From Candidatus Nitrosocosmicus sp. (lineage in GTDB: Archaea; Thermoproteota; Nitrososphaeria; Nitrososphaerales; Nitrososphaeraceae), in NCBI GenBank assembly GCA_031177355.1, contig JAPSGR010000014.1, positions 1 through 43,623 on the forward strand: a stretch of 43,623 nucleotides of DNA, in the 5' to 3' direction. This document shows positions 9,206 through 18,406 of the stretch, one piece after another. The translations under genes and the position numbers were made by a program. Under the pieces are notes generated by a model. That model worked only from the letters and a program-made list of their open reading frames with translations. It ran no database searches and was not told where the DNA came from. Positions within the stretch are counted from its first letter, which is position 1. Each line of letters opens with the position of its first letter.

Positions 9206-9727
9206 TTAGGTATAGGTATTAGTTTTTTGTAACCTTAACAGTATTGTTCCCAGAACTACAATAGCTATTCCACCTATGACTAAGAAAATCAGATCGAATA
9301 CAAATGGATCCGCCACTTCAATTACATGGTGCATTTGCAAAATGTGATGATTGATTATCCCCTCTATAGTGTTAAAGCCACCAAACCCAATTAGAATCAA
9401 ACCAATAAATGACCGTTTATCAGACCAAAAATAATCCTTATTTTTAGAACTTTGAGCATACCATAGAAGAATTATCCCCAATACTATCATTAATAAAGAG
9501 AATGCAAGAAATACCCCGTCATGTAAAAGATTTATTTGCAAGGACTCGATTGTGTTGGGTATTATCTTATGAGAAGAGGTATGATGCCATTGTAGTATAG
9601 CATGGAAAATAATAATATCTATCAGCCCAGCAAGACCAATTCCAATTAGTATTGCAGAGGCAATCGATTTTTTCTTGTTTTCAATTTCTCCAGGCCTAGA
9701 ATCACCTTTATATTCATTATCTGACAT
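9206..9727 (-). CDS. DUF2243 four-helix membrane protein
   Basis: This 173-residue protein has four predicted membrane helices at about 21-44, 67-91, 107-130 and 141-163. Conserved His clusters occur as FHAILQWHH in or after helix 1, LHDG before helix 2 and NHHILQMHH after helix 3. This pattern is the hallmark of DUF2243 proteins. The paired His residues on the same face suggest metal or haem binding in the membrane, but no function has been established that I know of. The soluble N-terminus is 20 charged residues. It lies upstream of the methyltransferase on the same strand. Confidence 0.85.
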   Translation of the reverse strand: MSDNEYKGDSRPGEIENKKKSIASAILIGIGLAGLIDIIIFHAILQWHHTSSHKIIPNTIESLQINLLHDGVFLAFSLLMIVLGIILLWYAQSSKNKDYFWSDKRSFIGLILIGFGGFNTIEGIINHHILQMHHVIEVADPFVFDLIFLVIGGIAIVVLGTILLRLQKTNTYT

Positions 9728-10128
9728 TAATTACAAAAAATTAAATAACATACAATTTAAAGTACAAGGTTAGATCTTCTATTTTTTTAATCATTACTCT
9801 ACCTGAAATACAAAAAGTATAATTACAATGAAAAATTAATCAAAAAAATTTTTTAAATGCCACTATTCCTATTCACGATTTAGCTTGTTATAGACAATAT
9901 CGAGATATGTCTGTAAATGGCAGTCTAGCAATTACCTCGTATTATTGACTTCTATAATCATTATATTTTATAGTATGAATATAGATATTAAAAAATAAAA
10001 GAATATGAATGAATTATTAACTTGTGTGTATTAGTTTTATATGAGCAATGAGGTAGTTAATAGTCATATTGTATTAACTACAATTATCATCTCTGTTATT
10101 ATAGTTTGTTAAATTATGATTATTACAC
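9728..10128. other. Divergent promoter region for DUF2243 and Dps-like genes
   Basis: This AT-rich divergent spacer contains TATTATAGTT about 25-30 bases before the Dps-like ATG, a reasonable TATA-like element. No gene seen. Confidence 0.4.
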
Positions 10129-10686
10129 ATGGAAACACAATCGATTAGCTCAGATAATAGTAAAAATTATCAACAAAGATTTAATGAAATTGAAAAAAAT
10201 CCACTTTCATTACCTACCGATTATGCTAAGCAAATTATTCAACAAATGAATACAGATCTTGCGAGTCATTTCATTATTTATTTTCAAATGAAAAAACAAC
10301 ACTGGATAGTCAGTGGACCAGATTGGAAACATATAAGCGAATCTTTAAACGGTTATGCCAAAGCTATCTTAGAAAATGCTGAAGAATTAGCTGAAAGAAT
10401 CGATGCATTGGGCGGAATACCTTTGTCAAATCCATCGCATTTTTCTGAACAATCTTATGTTGATTTCGAAGGGGATGATAATTATGATATTGGAGTCATG
10501 TTAGCAAATGATCTCAAAGCAAATCAAATTATAATTGAACAATTAAGAAAAAGGATCAATTTCGCCAAACAAAATGACGATCACGGCACAGATGATAAAT
10601 TGAAAGATATCCTTGAAAACAGCGAAGAAATTGCCCAAGAATTGGATCATTATTTGAAAAATCAAAGTTTGGAAAGATCAATATAA
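10129..10686 (+). CDS. dps: Dps-like ferritin-fold protein
   Basis: This 185-residue four-helix protein keeps the Dps core. QMKKQHWIVSGPDWKHISE (about 53-71) carries the ferroxidase His58 and the HW-x3-GP signature. LENAEELAERIDALGG carries Glu89, but the usual Asp four residues earlier is Glu85. Dps proteins form 12-mers that oxidise Fe(II) with peroxide and protect DNA. The N-terminal extension of about 35 polar residues (Gln, Asn, Lys) could contact DNA. It is monocistronic, with no close neighbours of related function. The Asp-to-Glu change is conservative, so ferroxidase activity is likely but not assured. Confidence 0.88.
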   Translation: METQSISSDNSKNYQQRFNEIEKNPLSLPTDYAKQIIQQMNTDLASHFIIYFQMKKQHWIVSGPDWKHISESLNGYAKAILENAEELAERIDALGGIPLSNPSHFSEQSYVDFEGDDNYDIGVMLANDLKANQIIIEQLRKRINFAKQNDDHGTDDKLKDILENSEEIAQELDHYLKNQSLERSI

Positions 10687-11009
10687 GGAAGTTAAAGGAT
10701 CGACATTAGAATTAATAATTAGCAACTTTTTTTGCAGTAACTACATAGCAAAGGAAAAGAGCATGGATCAATTACGATAAGTTAAAAAAGACACCTACTG
10801 TAGCATATCGAAGGAGACATCCCGGTCATAATATTATTATTATAATCATTGACAGTACATAATCAATAGTATAACTAGTGATATATCTTAATTTTATATC
10901 TCGATATCAAAACAATATTTAATCGCGCATTTACAAAAACAATAAGCATGATCTATCTTTAAATTCTTGACATTATAGAAGTATATAAAAGATTATAGTA
11001 TTATAGAGT
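10687..11009 (+). other. Intergenic stretch
   Basis: AT-rich. A TATA-like TATATAAAAG lies about 25 bases before the ATG of the next gene. No gene seen. Confidence 0.4.
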
Positions 11010-11348
11010 ATGAAGAGTATTACAAATTTTAATGTCAAAACAAAGGTCTTCTCCCATACATTGTTACTTGTGGGGATTTTACCAACACTAATGCTATTTA
11101 CTACAACGATGCTTAGCAACCCAAATGTTTATTCTCAAGGTAATGACTCCAATATGACTACACCTGCAACCTTAGAAGAATTAGATACTACAGAATTTTC
11201 TCAAATAGTTATAACTTCTTCACAAGTTAATGAATTGAATAGCACCATAAATAACGCCATAAAAGCAACGGAACAAGAAAATATGACCCAAGTGCTTTTA
11301 GAGTTAAAAGTACTGCAAAATCAATTGGATCTGTTAAACGATCCTTAA
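11010..11348 (+). CDS. Small secreted helical protein
   Basis: This 112-residue protein has a signal peptide (hydrophobic 17-35; likely cleavage after VYSQ near 43). The mature part is about 70 residues, Asn/Thr-rich at first and then two amphipathic helices (LNSTINNAIKATEQENMTQV, then LLELKVLQNQLDLL). The helical hairpin resembles the N-terminal half of the secreted protein at 31419-31862 (LTQAQSTVANNNSELASTQL). A TATA-like TATATAAAAG about 25 bases upstream suggests a leaderless transcript. Function unknown. This type of short exported helical protein is common in soil ammonia-oxidising archaea. Confidence 0.7.
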   Translation: MKSITNFNVKTKVFSHTLLLVGILPTLMLFTTTMLSNPNVYSQGNDSNMTTPATLEELDTTEFSQIVITSSQVNELNSTINNAIKATEQENMTQVLLELKVLQNQLDLLNDP

Positions 11349-11755
11349 GAAACAATAGAAATACATAATTTACTTACCTATTTTTATAAATAATCACTAA
11401 CAGATTTATTAAACAAAATAATGTAACTTTGCTGATAATTCCTGAAAAATAATTGGAACAAAGCAATAAACTTATAGAGACCAAGTATTTTAGGGTTTTT
11501 GAATGATTAAAGATACCATACCGATCTACCCATGCAAAAGATTCAGTAGGCACTAAATTTACAATGTTAACCATAATAATCTTTTAATTCTGTTTATGGC
11601 AATATGTACATATTAAATATCTATTTGCTGATCGCTAAAACAAATAATTTAAAAAAGTTTGATAAAACTTGAATAATTTGAATATAGTTTGGTAAATAGA
11701 ACTGAAATTGAATTTATTATAAGGTTTATAAGGTTTGAAGTAAATATCATAATTA
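11349..11755. other. Intergenic stretch
   Basis: A 66-codon minus-strand frame at 11374-11574 looks like chance, with no family features. The sequence before 11756 is AT-rich and probably carries the promoter. Confidence 0.35.
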
Positions 11756-12121
11756 ATGTCCCTGTCAACTTATGAACTTGCAAGCAGAGCAATGGCAATA
11801 TCAATCATAAGCCAAGATACTGAACTGATGGCTAAAATGCATGGCAAGAATATTAAAGTAGAGGAAATATATGAGTTATTTAGACAGCGACTGTTATTAT
11901 ATGAGAAAGCTTTAGCTATGCCTTTATGCGAAACTGATCGTTTATTATTAGATGTAAAGAAAGCAGATGTTGGTATGGATTTAAAGATGTTCAGATTCAA
12001 GCAAAATATTAAAGAGGATTTAAGCCAAGTAATTTCCCGGTTAGACAAGTTAGAAGATCAACTTGCTACTTTACAAAACAAGCAGTGGGAGAACCAAGTA
12101 TCGAACGACCTGTCGATATAA
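11756..12121 (+). CDS. Small coiled protein, member of a two-copy family (copy B)
   Basis: This 121-residue helical protein is paralogous to copy A at 7287-7607, on the opposite strand 4 kb away. Conserved blocks are VEEIYELF, RLLLYEKA, MPLCETDRLLL, KKADV, LKMFRFKQNIKE and a terminal LDKLEDQL heptad. Residues 1-30 differ from copy A and are less charged. No domain is recognised, and there is no signal or membrane segment. Conservation of the central block between copies indicates a folded, selected protein. Its stand-alone position gives no clue to pathway. Confidence 0.78.
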   Translation: MSLSTYELASRAMAISIISQDTELMAKMHGKNIKVEEIYELFRQRLLLYEKALAMPLCETDRLLLDVKKADVGMDLKMFRFKQNIKEDLSQVISRLDKLEDQLATLQNKQWENQVSNDLSI

Positions 12122-12464
12122 TTACCTTCTTGGACAAAATAATCAGATTAGACATATTCTAGGAGATAATATTTCAAATATCTTATGTTCTTATAACAAT
12201 TTATAATATGCCAGGATTAGTAAGATACAACACTAACCTATTAAACCAGCATATTATATATAAAAAGTGAATGTATGAAAGAACATTAAATAGTCATTCA
12301 CAAATAATTATAAACAAGATTGAACATTAAGGTGAATATTTTTTGTACTTTTGAACGGATTCCCCTTTCTTCTTATGACTCGAGTTATTTTTAGCACTAT
12401 GGTTACTATTTAGGATACCTTATCTGGGGCAGTAGTGTTTAATAGCCTTTACTTACGACTGCAA
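12122..12464. other. Intergenic stretch before a decayed gene
   Basis: AT-rich, no gene seen. Confidence 0.35.
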
Positions 12465-12877
12465 ATGAATGATTACAAAAGAAAAAAACTATTTGAAGAA
12501 ATTGATAAACCATTAAACAGCAAAATTGTATTTGAAGACGAGAAAAAAAGAATTATAGAACGATAAATTAGTTGGTCTGGACAAATAAAAGGAATTAGAT
12601 CATTTCCAAGCGGAACCGCTAATGGACACGGAAACTCAAAGATATTTGAAAATGGAGTGTCAATTTCTGACTGGAATGGTATTTTTACCACCGAAGAAAA
12701 ATATGAGATATCCTTTATTGGAAAGGACGCATCAAAAAATGGTAAATTTTATGTACTAAGAACGTTTTTACCGTTGTTGAGGAACTTCTCTGGATGAATG
12801 GATTGGTTTGTATTTTGGATGGGAAATATGATAATGAAAACAATTCATTTGTATGTACTGGATACAAGTTAATGTAA
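12465..12877 (+). pseudogene. Broken gene: in-frame stop plus one-base deletion
   Basis: An ATG frame runs 33 codons (MNDYKRKKLFEEIDKPL...) to TAA 12564-12566 but continues with good coding character in the same frame (ISWSGQIKGIRSFPSGTANG, later ISDWNGIFTTEEKYEISFIG) to 12764. At a run of five T (12765-12769) the coding signal shifts frame. One more T would join FYVLRTF to TVVEELLWMNGLVCILDGKY and on to TAA 12875-12877. Restored, it would be a soluble beta-rich protein of about 137 residues that I cannot assign with confidence. Two independent lesions argue for real decay rather than a single sequencing error. Confidence 0.7.
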
Positions 12878-13068
12878 AAATTATGTAGTATTTAGATAAT
12901 TTCTTTAATACACTTGCATTGCATTAGCCAGCAGAATACTCTAACTTCAAAATCAAACTATAGGTAACTTAAAGATAATATTATATTATAGACGGGAATA
13001 AAGATATAAAAAATACAAAGCATAGAGTCTAACAACATACTTATTAGTAACGGTTTCTCATATTCTAT

Positions 13069-13992
13069 ATGAATTCGCGTGTAATTTGGTGTACCCTGAT
13101 AGTCGCCACTTCTATCGTTTCTTATACTGTTTTCTTGAATGTAGTATATTCACAAGCTACGGAGTATTCGATGCAAGAAATCAAACCGGATGTGTATATC
13201 GTATCTGCAGGCGGATACAATTCATTGTTCTTGGTGTCACAGGAAGGAGTCGTTGTAGTTGATGCTCCACCAGCAATAGGAGACAAGATATTTGCAGCAG
13301 TGTCAAATGTCACGGATATGCCTATCACTCACCTGATATATAGTCATGCTCACAAAGATCACATTGGAGCTGCCAACCTTTTTGAAAATGTAACAATAAT
13401 AGCACATAATGAAACCGCCAAAATTCTAAATGAAAGAAACGACACAAATAGACCGATTCCAGACAAGAACTTTACTAAGGAGATAAACCTATCAATAGGT
13501 AACCAATCTCTCCTGCTTCTATATCCTGGTCCATATCACCAACAGGGTAACATATTTGTTTACCTTCCTGAACACAAGGTTCTCATGGCAGTAGACAATG
13601 TTATCCCTAGAGGCCTTCTGTGGAAACATCTTAGCGTTACTCCTGACGTTCCAGCCTTAATCAAATCGATTGATCAGATAATGGCTTTTGACTTTGACGT
13701 TTTCGTTGGTGGACATGGACAGCCTGGGACAAAGGATGATATCATAGTACAGCAAGAGTACGTAAATGACCTGCGTAAAAACGCCGTGACGGCCTTAAAT
13801 GAAGTAAATTACACAGAAGTCATTAAAGGTATAAACGGTAGCAGCAGTGCTACAACCGAGGCATACTTTAATGCCCTAACGAAATCGTGTGCCGATAATA
13901 TAGATGCAAAATGGCAAGCCAAACTAGAAGGAGTAGGAGTATGGACAGATGAGCACTGCGAAAGAATGATAATTAGTGAGAGTGTTGATTAA
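13069..13992 (+). CDS. Secreted metallo-beta-lactamase-fold hydrolase
   Basis: This 307-residue protein has an N-terminal signal or anchor (10-30). The MBL fold shows the zinc motif HAHKDH at 93-98, a third-ligand His in GPYHQQGN, an Asp in MAVDNV and the last His in GGHGQPG. These are the expected ligands for a two-zinc site. The sequence before the fold (PDVYIVSAGGYNSLFLV, VVVVDAP) is that of the hydrolase subgroup that includes SoxH-like and quorum-quenching enzymes. A helical C-terminal tail of about 80 residues contains two Cys that could form a disulphide outside the cell. Substrate unknown. A strong T-tract follows the stop. Confidence 0.88.
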   Translation: MNSRVIWCTLIVATSIVSYTVFLNVVYSQATEYSMQEIKPDVYIVSAGGYNSLFLVSQEGVVVVDAPPAIGDKIFAAVSNVTDMPITHLIYSHAHKDHIGAANLFENVTIIAHNETAKILNERNDTNRPIPDKNFTKEINLSIGNQSLLLLYPGPYHQQGNIFVYLPEHKVLMAVDNVIPRGLLWKHLSVTPDVPALIKSIDQIMAFDFDVFVGGHGQPGTKDDIIVQQEYVNDLRKNAVTALNEVNYTEVIKGINGSSSATTEAYFNALTKSCADNIDAKWQAKLEGVGVWTDEHCERMIISESVD

Positions 13993-13996
13993 ATAC

Positions 13997-14018
13997 TTTT
14001 TTTCTTTTTCTTCTTTTT
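13997..14018 (+). terminator. Oligo-T terminator after the MBL-fold gene
   Basis: Three T-runs of seven, five and two to five bases, broken by single C, begin a few bases after the stop codon. This is a typical archaeal terminator pattern. Confidence 0.6.
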
Positions 14019-14343
14019 AGATCATCTGCAAAGTCTCATATGGCATCGGCCCAAAAGGGAGAATCATAATAGCAACCAGATTGTGCTCTTAGTATATTAA
14101 ATAATTCACTTAAGATACATAGTAGAACTTCTTTTAATTACGGATAGATTGATTTTTACTTTAGACGACAAGCACTATATTTTTTGTCAAAATATACTAT
14201 GATAACACCTGAAGATAAAAGGTGTTCAAACAAGGTAAGATCTGTCCGGAATTAGAGTCGAAATGCTATTAAAAATTGATGACTCTATCTCCATGATATA
14301 ATAATTAATATAAGAATTACTTTAAACCAAGCTCAAAAACAAT

Positions 14344-14388
14344 ATCAGTGCTTTTTGTATCAGTGCTTTTTGTATCAGTGCTTTTTGA
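14344..14388. repeat. Triplicated 15-bp direct repeat
   Basis: ATCAGTGCTTTTTGT occurs twice exactly and a third time with a final A, head to tail and in no gene. It could be a slippage product or a set of protein-binding sites. Confidence 0.85.
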
Positions 14389-14638
14389 ATTTATCATCAG
14401 CTATTATCTTCACTTTGAGAAATCATCAGTGAAATAAGATATTGTCAGAACTTGTACCAGAATCTATGTGCAAACTCTAATTTTCCCACATATGTTATGG
14501 ATCTAAAATCAAGTGGCCTTTAAATAATTAATATATTATGCAGGTCAAAGTTGATTTTATTTGAAGGGAGATCCAACTCCACAAGTCCACATGGAAATGG
14601 ATATCTGGTTTTAAATACTTTAATACATATTTTCTTGT

Positions 14639-14743
14639 ATGGTAGGAAATAAAAAAGGTGACAAACAGATCGATAAAAATGCAGCAAAGGAAAAAAGTAA
14701 TGATTCCAATAAAAACGAGAGGAGAGTAGTAAAGAAGTCTTAA
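14639..14743 (+). CDS. Possible 34-residue Lys-rich microprotein
   Basis: An ATG frame encodes MVGNKKGDKQIDKNAAKEKS and 14 more residues, highly basic and without hydrophobic core. Composition is unlike random AT-rich translation, yet length and lack of any homologue in view keep confidence low. Confidence 0.28.
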   Translation: MVGNKKGDKQIDKNAAKEKSNDSNKNERRVVKKS

Positions 14744-15042
14744 AATATAGTAAGGTTTCTTTTGAAATGATTGCGCGGGTAATCATTTTTCTGTTCCTTA
14801 GTAATAAAAAAGAAAGTTAAGATATATGCCCTAAAAGTACACATTTTGTAAGATCCCCATCTATGGGAACTTGTGCATCTATTAACCATCATGAATTGAA
14901 GAAAAAATAATAAAATAACCATACATCCATTGCGACGATAAAAAAAGATAAGAATTGTTAGGCGATTTTACGACGCCTTAGGACAACAGAAATGTTTACA
15001 GATATCGATTAAGATTGATTACATAATTTACAAGTACAACCT

Positions 15043-15384
15043 TCATTGATTCATTCTTTTATCCATACATGTAGGCATATTCCCTCCATGACTTTCACGG
15101 TATTCCTTTAGTAATTGGTCTCTCACATGTTCTGCATTTTGAGTGATTAAATAACTGACTCGTGTTGCTTTGCTTATACAAGGATCTAACAGTGATTCTA
15201 ATAATGATTGTTTTAAATTCATACTACTTCCTATATACAAAATTTTCATACTATGATGAACTTTGAAAACTCCTGATTTTTCAGGAATAGATCTCGTAGA
15301 GATATTAGATTGGTTAAAATCTAACCATTCAGACCAAACATTTGCTTCATTTTCTCCATCTTCTTTTTGTTTCTTCATATTCAT
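15043..15384 (-). CDS. GIY-YIG-like domain protein
   Basis: This 113-residue protein has the GIY-YIG core: SGVFKVHHSMKILYIGSSMNL (about 37-57), where GVF (38-40) and YIG (50-52) are the two signature strands, followed by helix QSLLESLLD. The usual catalytic Arg after NL is Gln or Ser here, and the later catalytic Glu may be in LLKEYRES. Loss of the Arg suggests a weak or non-catalytic version, or a subfamily with shifted residues. GIY-YIG proteins cut or bind DNA. No partner gene is adjacent. Domain call moderate, activity doubtful. Confidence 0.6.
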   Translation of the reverse strand: MNMKKQKEDGENEANVWSEWLDFNQSNISTRSIPEKSGVFKVHHSMKILYIGSSMNLKQSLLESLLDPCISKATRVSYLITQNAEHVRDQLLKEYRESHGGNMPTCMDKRMNQ

Positions 15385-15736
15385 CTATATCTTACACAGT
15401 CTATACATAAAAATGGAAAGTTCCAATTCCAATATTATATTAAGAGTCATAATGGCAATGTGATATCAGCTAGTTAATATTTTATTATCCTTAATACGTG
15501 GTTCAACACCCTTGATCAGCATATGTATACAGGACCGAGAAAATCTTAAATGATTTGTTTAATAATTACTTTCACAAATTTAGTATTTAGGATAGTTTTT
15601 ATGGATAGGTTTCAATTTTATCTGTTACCATAGTTTAAAAAATATATTTTCTATTGATGTGATCGCTATTATTTTTTTGATCAGCACAACCCCAAGAACT
15701 TAAAAGATAAAAGATGAAATTATGCTTCTCTCACTC
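15385..15736. other. Intergenic stretch
   Basis: AT-rich. No gene, tRNA or repeat recognised. Confidence 0.4.
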
Positions 15737-16489
15737 TTAAATAAACCAATTTGACCAAAAAGCATTATTATTGGGAGATGAATCAACTAAATAATCTGGT
15801 GGCTTATCAAGATGCGTGTCATTTACCCTAATCATAACCGCAGTAGTGTAATTGAAATTCAAGATATTCCCTATGAAAATAGGATCGATTGATACTTCCA
15901 CTTTGTTGAGCGTCATATTATCTATTCTAATCATTGGTAAAGTATAGATATCATTAACATTATCATAAATCGCCAGATACCATCCCTTATTCCTAAAATT
16001 TGAATCACTACCAAAATTAGGAATAATTATAGTATAAATCTGATTTTTGTTAGTCATTGGATCGAGACGACTTAATACCCACATATATGTTGTCTCATGC
16101 TTCTTGTTCTTATTTGGATCATCATCCACATTGATAGTGAAAATCATGATATCATTATTTGTCTTGTCTATCTGAGTAGAAACAATGTCGTGAAATCCAT
16201 GTATTTCTGGCATTTGAGTAGTTTTATAAAGGGTAACTAATTGAGTATCATATTTGGCGTCTATGGTGCTATCAACCCTTTCCTTATCCATTGCTTCTAA
16301 CTCGATAAGAAATGGCATGCCAGTATTATCATTATAATTACAATAAATAATGCAGATACTGTTAGAATGAAACTTGCTGTTATTAGTTATTAAATAAGAC
16401 ATAAGAATCGATATTGAAAAAGAAATTATGATGCTTGTAGTAATAATTGTTAATTGGCGGCCACCCATATAATGATAGTAATTTTTCAT
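15737..16489 (-). CDS. Membrane-anchored extracellular protein of unknown function
   Basis: This 250-residue protein has one N-terminal hydrophobic segment (about 14-35) without a clear cleavage site, so it is probably a signal anchor with the rest outside. The exterior part is beta-rich and contains DDDPNKNKKHETTYMWVLSR, a GWYLAIYDNVNDIYTLP segment and several N-x-S/T sequons (NMT, NYT, NDT). Two Cys near residues 47-51 may pair. I do not recognise a named domain; proteins of this outline are frequent in soil ammonia-oxidising archaea. Start could also be M8. Stand-alone gene. Confidence 0.7.
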   Translation of the reverse strand: MKNYYHYMGGRQLTIITTSIIISFSISILMSYLITNNSKFHSNSICIIYCNYNDNTGMPFLIELEAMDKERVDSTIDAKYDTQLVTLYKTTQMPEIHGFHDIVSTQIDKTNNDIMIFTINVDDDPNKNKKHETTYMWVLSRLDPMTNKNQIYTIIIPNFGSDSNFRNKGWYLAIYDNVNDIYTLPMIRIDNMTLNKVEVSIDPIFIGNILNFNYTTAVMIRVNDTHLDKPPDYLVDSSPNNNAFWSNWFI

Positions 16490-16878
16490 AGATGATAAAA
16501 ATTAAGAGTTTCCCTAACAACGAATTGTAAATATGACAAAAGGATATGGACTCCAAAATCGTAATGATGTTTAAATTTGTATACTTATTCAGAAATTCTA
16601 TAACATCAAGTTTAGCTTAAAAAATTAAGCTTAAATAGATTAGACATTACTTAATCTGCGATCCATCTTTTGACAATGGCTTTTTTCTTGACAAGTAATA
16701 TGATATTAATTCTGGTTTTTAACAATGCAAGGTGATCTGAAACAACTACTACTATTACCATTTTGTTTACTTTAATTAGCCCTAGACGAATTCCCAAAAT
16801 TATTACAATCCTTTAATAAATTTTCTTCTCTTAGTCAAAAAAATATATCTATTGAATTGTAAAAAAAATATTTTGTAG
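16490..16878. other. Intergenic stretch
   Basis: Between two minus-strand genes. AT-rich, with no gene recognised. Confidence 0.4.
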
Positions 16879-17172
16879 CTAAAGTGGTATTGCCTCTCCC
16901 TTTCTATTTTCTAGTTCATTGATACCTTCTTGAGTAATTTGAAAATTTTCACCATCTGAGGAATAGATGAGGCTTTGAGCAACCAAATCCTCAATTGCTT
17001 GATCGAACAGCGGAGACATGCTGGGATCTAAGGTTTCCATTAATTCCCCAATATTAAGTGATGGGTCACTTTCTGATGCATGCAGAGTTAATAATTTATC
17101 CAACACAAAACTTTCTACATTATGAAGTGCTCCTTTGTCATTCTCATCCTCATAATTGGATATTTTATCCAT
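16879..17172 (-). CDS. Small acidic protein, possible winged-helix fold
   Basis: This 97-residue acidic protein has no Cys or membrane segment. Residues 19-90 show a helix-helix-helix-hairpin order: VESFVLDKLLTLHA, LNIGELMETLD, LFDQAIEDLVAQSLIYSSDG, then a short hairpin ENFQITQEGINELE. The ending ITQEGINELE is typical of archaeal winged-helix proteins, where the wing is followed by a last helix. It may therefore be a small transcription regulator or a subunit of one. No neighbour suggests a target. Confidence 0.6.
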   Translation of the reverse strand: MDKISNYEDENDKGALHNVESFVLDKLLTLHASESDPSLNIGELMETLDPSMSPLFDQAIEDLVAQSLIYSSDGENFQITQEGINELENRKGEAIPL

Positions 17173-17440
17173 GATCGTAACTGAATTCTAACCTTAAATT
17201 CTTATCTTTACCTTGCAAAAATACAATATCGTATTAGAGTAAATATAGGCCAATTTAGGATAGAAGAATGCTCATTACTTTATTAATTCAATCTTTTTTC
17301 AGTCAAAAACATTTTGAAATTATTATGATAGTTCAATATTTGAATCAGACGGCAAAAAAAGGAATGTTTTTGGTATAGTCGATAATGATATGTTTCGTCA
17401 TGAGTTTTAAATTTATTAGTTATCTTATCTATATCTAGAT

Positions 17441-18406
17441 ATGGACCTATGGTATAACAAAGATATTGCACCTATATTTGAGAACAAAAAAAGCAAAAGC
17501 ATTTTCCACCACTTCAAAGTTGGAAAATATAGTGGCAATACACTGAATGTATATCAAGGCTGTCAACACAGATGTGGTTATTGCTATGCAACCTATGAAT
17601 GGTCCCCTGAATTCTACGATAAAATCTATGCAAAGTACAATGCTCCAGAACTATTGGAAAATGAAATTAAGAATTGGCGATCAGGTCCCATTAAACCTGT
17701 TATGATATCATCTGCAACAGATGCATATCAACCAGCAGAATTAAAGTATGAGCTGACCAGAAAATGTGTTAAAGTATTACAAAAGTATAATATTCCTTAT
17801 TATGTCTTCACAAAATCAACACTAATTTCTAGAGACTTGGAACTCCATAAAAATTATAGAGATAATTGTTTCATAGTTTGGTCCATCACCACCAATGACG
17901 AAACTGTACGGCGTAGTTTAGAGCCCGGAACTCCTCCCGCATCGGTAATGTTTAAAATGATAGAAAACTTTGCTAAAAATGGAATACGTTGTGCTGTAAA
18001 TATCGATCCCATAGTCCCCTTAATTACAGACTCTATAAGAAATATCGATGAGATTATCGTAAATTGCCAGAAGGCAGGGGTTAAAAACGTTTTTGGGGCA
18101 TTTTTGAGACTCAGATATGATATCTGGTATAGAATGAAAATTGTATTTAAATTATTAGATAAAGATTATGAGACGTCAGTTAAATACTACAACAAATTGT
18201 ATAACTTTACCGAGCCAATCCAGCATAATCGCAATTTAACAATTGATAATAATTATGAGATCAACTTTCTGTATAATCTTGAAACTAAAGTACGTAAAAA
18301 TGGTATGAGTATTGATTTTCCAAAGTTGAGAGAAGGGAGATCGTATAAGAACTCTAAGTTCAAGAATATTGATAAGAATCAACTTACATTGACTAATTAT
18401 AACTGA
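17441..18406 (+). CDS. Radical SAM protein of the spore-photoproduct-lyase-like group
   Basis: This 321-residue protein carries the iron-sulphur motif GCQHRCGYCYA, with Cys41, Cys45 and Cys48 in a C-x3-C-x2-C arrangement. This is followed by the radical SAM barrel: PVMISSATDAYQPAE, a strand YYVFTKSTLI, VWSITTNDE with RRSLEPGTPP, and IRCAVNIDPIVP. These match the SplB-related family (COG1533) found next to DNA-repair genes in some bacteria, though most members are uncharacterised. The C-terminus is basic. The ATG at 17441 gives the normal family N-terminus. No partner gene is nearby. Reaction unknown. Confidence 0.88.
   Translation: MDLWYNKDIAPIFENKKSKSIFHHFKVGKYSGNTLNVYQGCQHRCGYCYATYEWSPEFYDKIYAKYNAPELLENEIKNWRSGPIKPVMISSATDAYQPAELKYELTRKCVKVLQKYNIPYYVFTKSTLISRDLELHKNYRDNCFIVWSITTNDETVRRSLEPGTPPASVMFKMIENFAKNGIRCAVNIDPIVPLITDSIRNIDEIIVNCQKAGVKNVFGAFLRLRYDIWYRMKIVFKLLDKDYETSVKYYNKLYNFTEPIQHNRNLTIDNNYEINFLYNLETKVRKNGMSIDFPKLREGRSYKNSKFKNIDKNQLTLTNYN

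Larger units (their letters stand above)
13993..15042. other. One-kilobase spacer with a short tandem repeat
   Basis: This gap holds a T-tract, a triplicated 15-mer at 14344-14388 and one possible tiny basic frame at 14639-14743. Minus-strand frames at 14520-14922 have no family features. Confidence 0.4.

Noticed and set aside
11374-11574. 66-codon minus-strand frame
   Set aside because: No signal, motif or spacing evidence; looks like chance in AT-rich DNA.
17283-17471. 62-codon minus-strand frame
   Set aside because: It overlaps the start of the radical SAM gene and has no family features.
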